Assembly: GCA_016709765.1 (NCBI GenBank)
Contig: JADJMD010000012.1
Span: 62,001-126,000 of the forward strand
DNA length: 64,000 bases
Source of the DNA: Ignavibacteriales bacterium
GTDB taxonomy: Bacteria > Bacteroidota > Ignavibacteria > Ignavibacteriales > Ignavibacteriaceae
Direction of reading: 5' to 3'
Positions 60,819 through 64,000 of this stretch are shown in pieces. Position 1 is the first letter of the stretch; every line of letters begins with the position of its first letter. The position numbers and the translations under genes are program-made. Below the pieces are notes generated by a model. The model did not search any database, was not told where the DNA came from, and saw nothing but the letters and a program-made list of their open reading frames with translations.

Positions 60819-61880
60819 ATGCTTTACGAAGATTTAAACGAGAGAGAGAAAACTATTCTGCGTTCGATCGTGCACCAGTTTATATTAACTGCTTCACCGG
60901 TTGGATCGCGAAATATCACCAAAAAGTTTAATGTTGGGGTTTCTCCTGCGACTGTAAGAAATATTATGTCCGATTTAGAAGATTCGGGTTTTATAAATCA
61001 CCCACACACTTCAGCCGGAAGAATCCCTACCGATAAAGGTTACAGATATTACGTTGATTCTTTGATGGAAATTCAGAAATTAAAAATTTCCGAAAAAGGA
61101 ATTATTGATCAAAGCTTAGATAAAAGTTTATTGGAAACAGATGAGATTTTAAAAATCGCATCTCAATTATTAAGCAGAATTACAAAACAAATTGCGTGTG
61201 TTACATATCCTACCTTGGATAACGGAATTTTAGAAAAAATTCAATTAGTAATTTTATCATCAACTAGATTATTAGTTGTGGTAAGCATTAAGTCTGGATT
61301 AGTTAAAACGATAACACTTGAGTTTGAAAGTGAAGTTGAAATTACAAAGCTTCACAAAGTGGAATCACTCTTAAACGAAAGATTAAACGGACTCACCTTT
61401 CAAGAAATCAGAAGTACATTTAAGGAAAGATTTATTGATATTCCTGAATCTGAAAAACCAATTATTAGATTATTTATTGATTCGGTTGATAAGATTTTTA
61501 AAGATCAAAAAAATGGCGATAAACTCGTAATTACTGGTGCAACAAATGTAATTCAACAGCCGGAGTTTGAAGATCCGGAAAAATTTCAAAGTGTGATAGA
61601 ATTAATTGAAGATAAAGATATAATTATCCACATTATGGACAAGAAAAAATCAGATAAAAATAGTAATGTTATAATCTCAATCGGAAGTGAAATTGAAGAT
61701 GAAAAACTGAACGAGTACAGTTTAATTACAAAAGAATATTCGTTTGGCGAAACTTCCGGAACAGTTGGTATTATAGGCCCAAAACGAATGGAGTACTCAA
61801 AAGTTGTTGCTATAGTCTCTTATTTGGGTGATATGTTATCAGAAGTTTTAAAAGGAAATAAAAAAGGAGAATCGTTTTAA
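60819..61880 (+). CDS. hrcA: Heat-inducible transcription repressor HrcA
   Basis: 353 residues. N-terminal winged helix: LNEREKTILRSIVHQFILTASPVGSRNITKKF, VSPATVRNIMSDLEDSGFINHPHTSAGRIPTDKGYRYYVD. GAF-like middle domain with the family insert, and a conserved C-terminus (FGETSGTVGIIGPKRMEYSKVVAIV). HrcA represses groESL/dnaK by binding CIRCE; no CIRCE is visible upstream here. Its stop overlaps the grpE start (TAATG). Confidence 0.95.
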   Translation: MLYEDLNEREKTILRSIVHQFILTASPVGSRNITKKFNVGVSPATVRNIMSDLEDSGFINHPHTSAGRIPTDKGYRYYVDSLMEIQKLKISEKGIIDQSLDKSLLETDEILKIASQLLSRITKQIACVTYPTLDNGILEKIQLVILSSTRLLVVVSIKSGLVKTITLEFESEVEITKLHKVESLLNERLNGLTFQEIRSTFKERFIDIPESEKPIIRLFIDSVDKIFKDQKNGDKLVITGATNVIQQPEFEDPEKFQSVIELIEDKDIIIHIMDKKKSDKNSNVIISIGSEIEDEKLNEYSLITKEYSFGETSGTVGIIGPKRMEYSKVVAIVSYLGDMLSEVLKGNKKGESF

Positions 61881-62464
61881 TGTCTAAAGGAAAAGGTAAA
61901 GATAAAATGAATGAGAATTTCAAAGATGAATTAAATGAAAATATGAATCCTGATATTGAATCCGCAGATGATGATCATGTTGAAGAAGAAATAGTTTCTA
62001 AATCTGATTCAGAAGAAAAAATAAAATCACTGGAGGCTGAAGTTAATCAATACAAAGAATTAATGTTAAGAAAAGCTGCGGAATTTGAAAACTATAAACG
62101 CAGAACAGAAAATGACCAGCTTAATTTATTAAAATATGCTGCCGAATCATTAATAATTAAACTACTTCCGACTCTTGATGATTTAGAAAGATCGCTTGAA
62201 CATTTTAATGAAGAAAACGATATTAAAAAAGTAAAAGAAGGCGTCCAGCTTATCTATAATAAATTCATCAAAACGCTTGATGAACAGGGCATAAAAAAGA
62301 TAGAATCAATTGGGCAGCCGTTTAGTGTAGAATTTCACGAAGCATTAATGCAACGGGCCGATGATTCAGTTCCACCTTACACAGTAATTGATGAATTAGA
62401 AACTGGATATATGTATAAAGATCGTGTAATAAGACACGCAAAAGTTATTGTTAGTGAAGAGTAG
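61880..62464 (+). CDS. grpE: GrpE nucleotide exchange factor
   Basis: 194 residues. Acidic N-terminal tail to about 45, long coiled coil (SLEAEVNQYKELMLRKAAEFENYKRRTEND near 48-77), then the four-helix and beta-wing parts (LLPTLDDLERSLEHF; GQPFSVEFHEALMQRADDSVPPYTV). It exchanges ADP on DnaK. Translationally coupled to hrcA. Confidence 0.96.
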   Translation: MSKGKGKDKMNENFKDELNENMNPDIESADDDHVEEEIVSKSDSEEKIKSLEAEVNQYKELMLRKAAEFENYKRRTENDQLNLLKYAAESLIIKLLPTLDDLERSLEHFNEENDIKKVKEGVQLIYNKFIKTLDEQGIKKIESIGQPFSVEFHEALMQRADDSVPPYTVIDELETGYMYKDRVIRHAKVIVSEE

Positions 62465-62496
62465 TTTTTATATCAAAGAGAAAGACAAAGAAATTA

Positions 62497-63651
62497 ATGA
62501 CTAAAAGAGATTATTACGAAATACTTGGTGTAGCAAAAAACGCAACAAAAGATGATTTGAAAAAAGCTTACCGTAAGCTTGCAATGCAATATCATCCGGA
62601 TAGAAATCCAGGTGATAAAGAGTCAGAGGAAAAATTTAAAGAAGCAGCAGAAGCATATGAGATTTTAAATAATGATGATAAGAGAGCAAAGTATGATAGA
62701 TTTGGCCACGATGGAGTTAGAGGCAGCGGTTATGGCTCGCAAGGATTTTCGGATATAAATGATATCTTCTCTCACTTTTCGGATATTTTTGGAGCCGGCG
62801 GCGGTTCTTCAATATTTGATGACTTTTTTGGCGGCGGACAGCAGCGTGGAAGACAACGTGGGCACGGAACACCTGGTTCTGATTTAAAAGTAACTTTAAA
62901 ACTTAAGTTGGAAGAAATTGCCGAAGGTGTTTCAAAAAAAATAAAAGTAAAAAAACAAGTTAAGTGCGATAAATGTAGCGGCAGCGGTGCTGAAGCAAAT
63001 ACGCCTAAAAAGAAATGTCCAATTTGTAATGGCTCTGGAGAAATCAGATCTGTTTCTCGATCGGTATTTGGGCAATTTGTTAACATTACTGCTTGTGCAA
63101 ATTGTAATGGTGAAGGCGAAGTGATTGATACTCCTTGTAAAAAGTGTATGGGCGATGGAAGAATTAATGATGACATAATGGTCAATATTGATGTGCCTGC
63201 TGGAGTTCACGAAGGTAGTTATATGACAATGCGTGGTGAAGGTAACGCCGGAAAACGAGGAGGTCATTCAGGAGATATAATTGTTGTTTTTAAAGAAGAA
63301 GAACATGAGTATTTTGTTAGAGAAGAGGATGATATTGTTTATGATTTGACAATCACTTTTCCCGAAGCGGTTTTAGGAACTGAAGTAGATGTTCCAACAC
63401 TTGTTGGAAAAGCAAGATTAAAAATTGATTCAGGTACACAATCAGGCAAGCTTTTAAAGATGCGCGATAAGGGAATTAAACATTTAAATCATTCCGGACG
63501 CGGCGATCAAATAGTAAGAGTTGTTGTTAATATTCCACAAAAGCTTAGTAACAAGGAAAAGGAATTGTTAAAAGAACTTGCTGAACAGCCAAATTTTAAA
63601 ACGTCTGATAAAGAAAATGACAAAGGTTTTTTTAGGAGATTTGGTTTATAA
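62497..63651 (+). CDS. dnaJ: Chaperone DnaJ
   Basis: 384 residues. J domain 1-70 with the HPD motif (YHPDRNPGD near 31-39), Gly/Phe-rich linker (about 75-130), four zinc-finger CxxCxGxG-type repeats (CDKCSGSG, CPICNGSG, CANCNGEG, CKKCMGDG near 161-225), then two beta-sandwich substrate domains. Full type I DnaJ. dnaK itself is not in the window. Third gene of the hrcA-grpE-dnaJ heat-shock unit. Confidence 0.97.
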   Translation: MTKRDYYEILGVAKNATKDDLKKAYRKLAMQYHPDRNPGDKESEEKFKEAAEAYEILNNDDKRAKYDRFGHDGVRGSGYGSQGFSDINDIFSHFSDIFGAGGGSSIFDDFFGGGQQRGRQRGHGTPGSDLKVTLKLKLEEIAEGVSKKIKVKKQVKCDKCSGSGAEANTPKKKCPICNGSGEIRSVSRSVFGQFVNITACANCNGEGEVIDTPCKKCMGDGRINDDIMVNIDVPAGVHEGSYMTMRGEGNAGKRGGHSGDIIVVFKEEEHEYFVREEDDIVYDLTITFPEAVLGTEVDVPTLVGKARLKIDSGTQSGKLLKMRDKGIKHLNHSGRGDQIVRVVVNIPQKLSNKEKELLKELAEQPNFKTSDKENDKGFFRRFGL

Positions 63652-63711
63652 TTAAACAGTAATTGTTAACTTTCTTAGTAAAATAAATTAAAGGTATTAC
63701 TCGGGGGCAAA

Positions 63712-64000
63712 ATGCTCGAGGGAATTTCTAAAAAAATAGGATTAACGCAAACTGAATTAAAAATCTCCTTGTTTGTAATTATAGTTTTTATAGTTGGATT
63801 AACATACAAAGTATTTGTTGACAAACAGGAAACAGTTTCTTATCAGATTTTTGATTATTCTGAAGAAGATGAAAAGTTTAATAATTCTAGTAAAGTCGCT
63901 GATTTAGATAATTCTAAAAAAAGTGATGATAAAGAGGTTGACTATAAGCAGGAAGTTTTAGATTTTAACACTCAAAGTTTTGATAATATTCAGAAAAAAA
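63712..64000 (+). CDS. Membrane-anchored protein, N-terminal part (ComEA-like?)
   Basis: Open from an ATG at 63712 to the right edge (96 residues visible). It has a short cytoplasmic lead (MLEGISKKIGLTQTELK), one membrane span (ISLFVIIVFIVGLTYKVF), then a polar, acidic linker. cgggggc lies about five bases before the ATG. In related genomes the gene after dnaJ often encodes a ComEA-type helix-hairpin-helix protein with such an anchor, but no such domain is visible yet. Cut by the window edge. Confidence 0.6.
   Translation, partial: MLEGISKKIGLTQTELKISLFVIIVFIVGLTYKVFVDKQETVSYQIFDYSEEDEKFNNSSKVADLDNSKKSDDKEVDYKQEVLDFNTQSFDNIQKK

Overview
The window is AT-rich and looks like a member of the Ignavibacteria (Chlorobi/Bacteroidetes side of the tree). 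The evidence is a secreted protein with a type IX secretion sorting tail of the QNYPNPFNP type, a TonB receptor paired with a DUF4249 lipoprotein, a BshB1-type deacetylase, and a wealth of anaerobic chemistry (glycyl radical enzyme, radical SAM proteins, multiheme cytochromes). No tRNA, rRNA, CRISPR array or prophage was seen.

Layout. 1-1522 (-): start of a PAS/PAS/GAF sensor histidine kinase cut by the window edge. 1710-16268 (+): a carbon-metabolism cluster: isocitrate-type dehydrogenase, CstA, HD protein, GIY-YIG protein, an aconitase-superfamily enzyme of the fungal homoaconitase (LYS4) type, MmgE/PrpD, a CitD-CitE fusion, a TonB receptor and CitF, followed by a REP-associated (Y1/RAYT) transposase and a patatin. 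Its spacers carry a GTCATTGCGAG palindrome family, and the transposase end carries a second palindrome family that supplies ends of neighbouring genes. 16417-20728 (-): an ABC exporter (HlyD, ATPase, two FtsX-type permeases). 20872-25369 (-): radical SAM activase, HypD-like hydroxyproline dehydratase and an S37 peptidase, plausibly a proline/hydroxyproline peptide module. 25460-30103 (-): TonB receptor, DUF4249 lipoprotein, PEGA/propeller lipoprotein. 30260-30960 (+): small membrane proteins. 30994-35410 (-): acs, pckA, bshB1. 35609-38907 (+): sorted BNR-repeat protein and an exported amidohydrolase. 38980-45148 (-): prmA, dacB, a TatD-radical SAM fusion, purM, a thioesterase, a metal permease.

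45195-60545 is the most interesting part. A 13-gene minus-strand run (radical SAM, Mrp ATPase, octaheme cytochrome, CGGC protein, second radical SAM, CBM48-like protein, DUF5320, NifX, NifX, two ferredoxin-MinD ATPases, NifX, pyruvoyl arginine decarboxylase) is bounded by a good sigma-54 promoter at 54139-54154 and a terminator at 45195-45209. It is divergent from a PAS-PAS sigma-54 activator, and a TTGCA array lies between them. On the far side of the activator lies a second unit (MarR, paralogous octaheme cytochrome with a membrane anchor, cytochrome b, two YeeE/YedE proteins, one with a rhodanese-like tail). Together this suggests a regulated anaerobic sulfur-compound respiration/uptake system with its own metallocofactor maturation set; that function is inferred.

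60819-64000 (+): hrcA-grpE-dnaJ and the start of a membrane-anchored protein.
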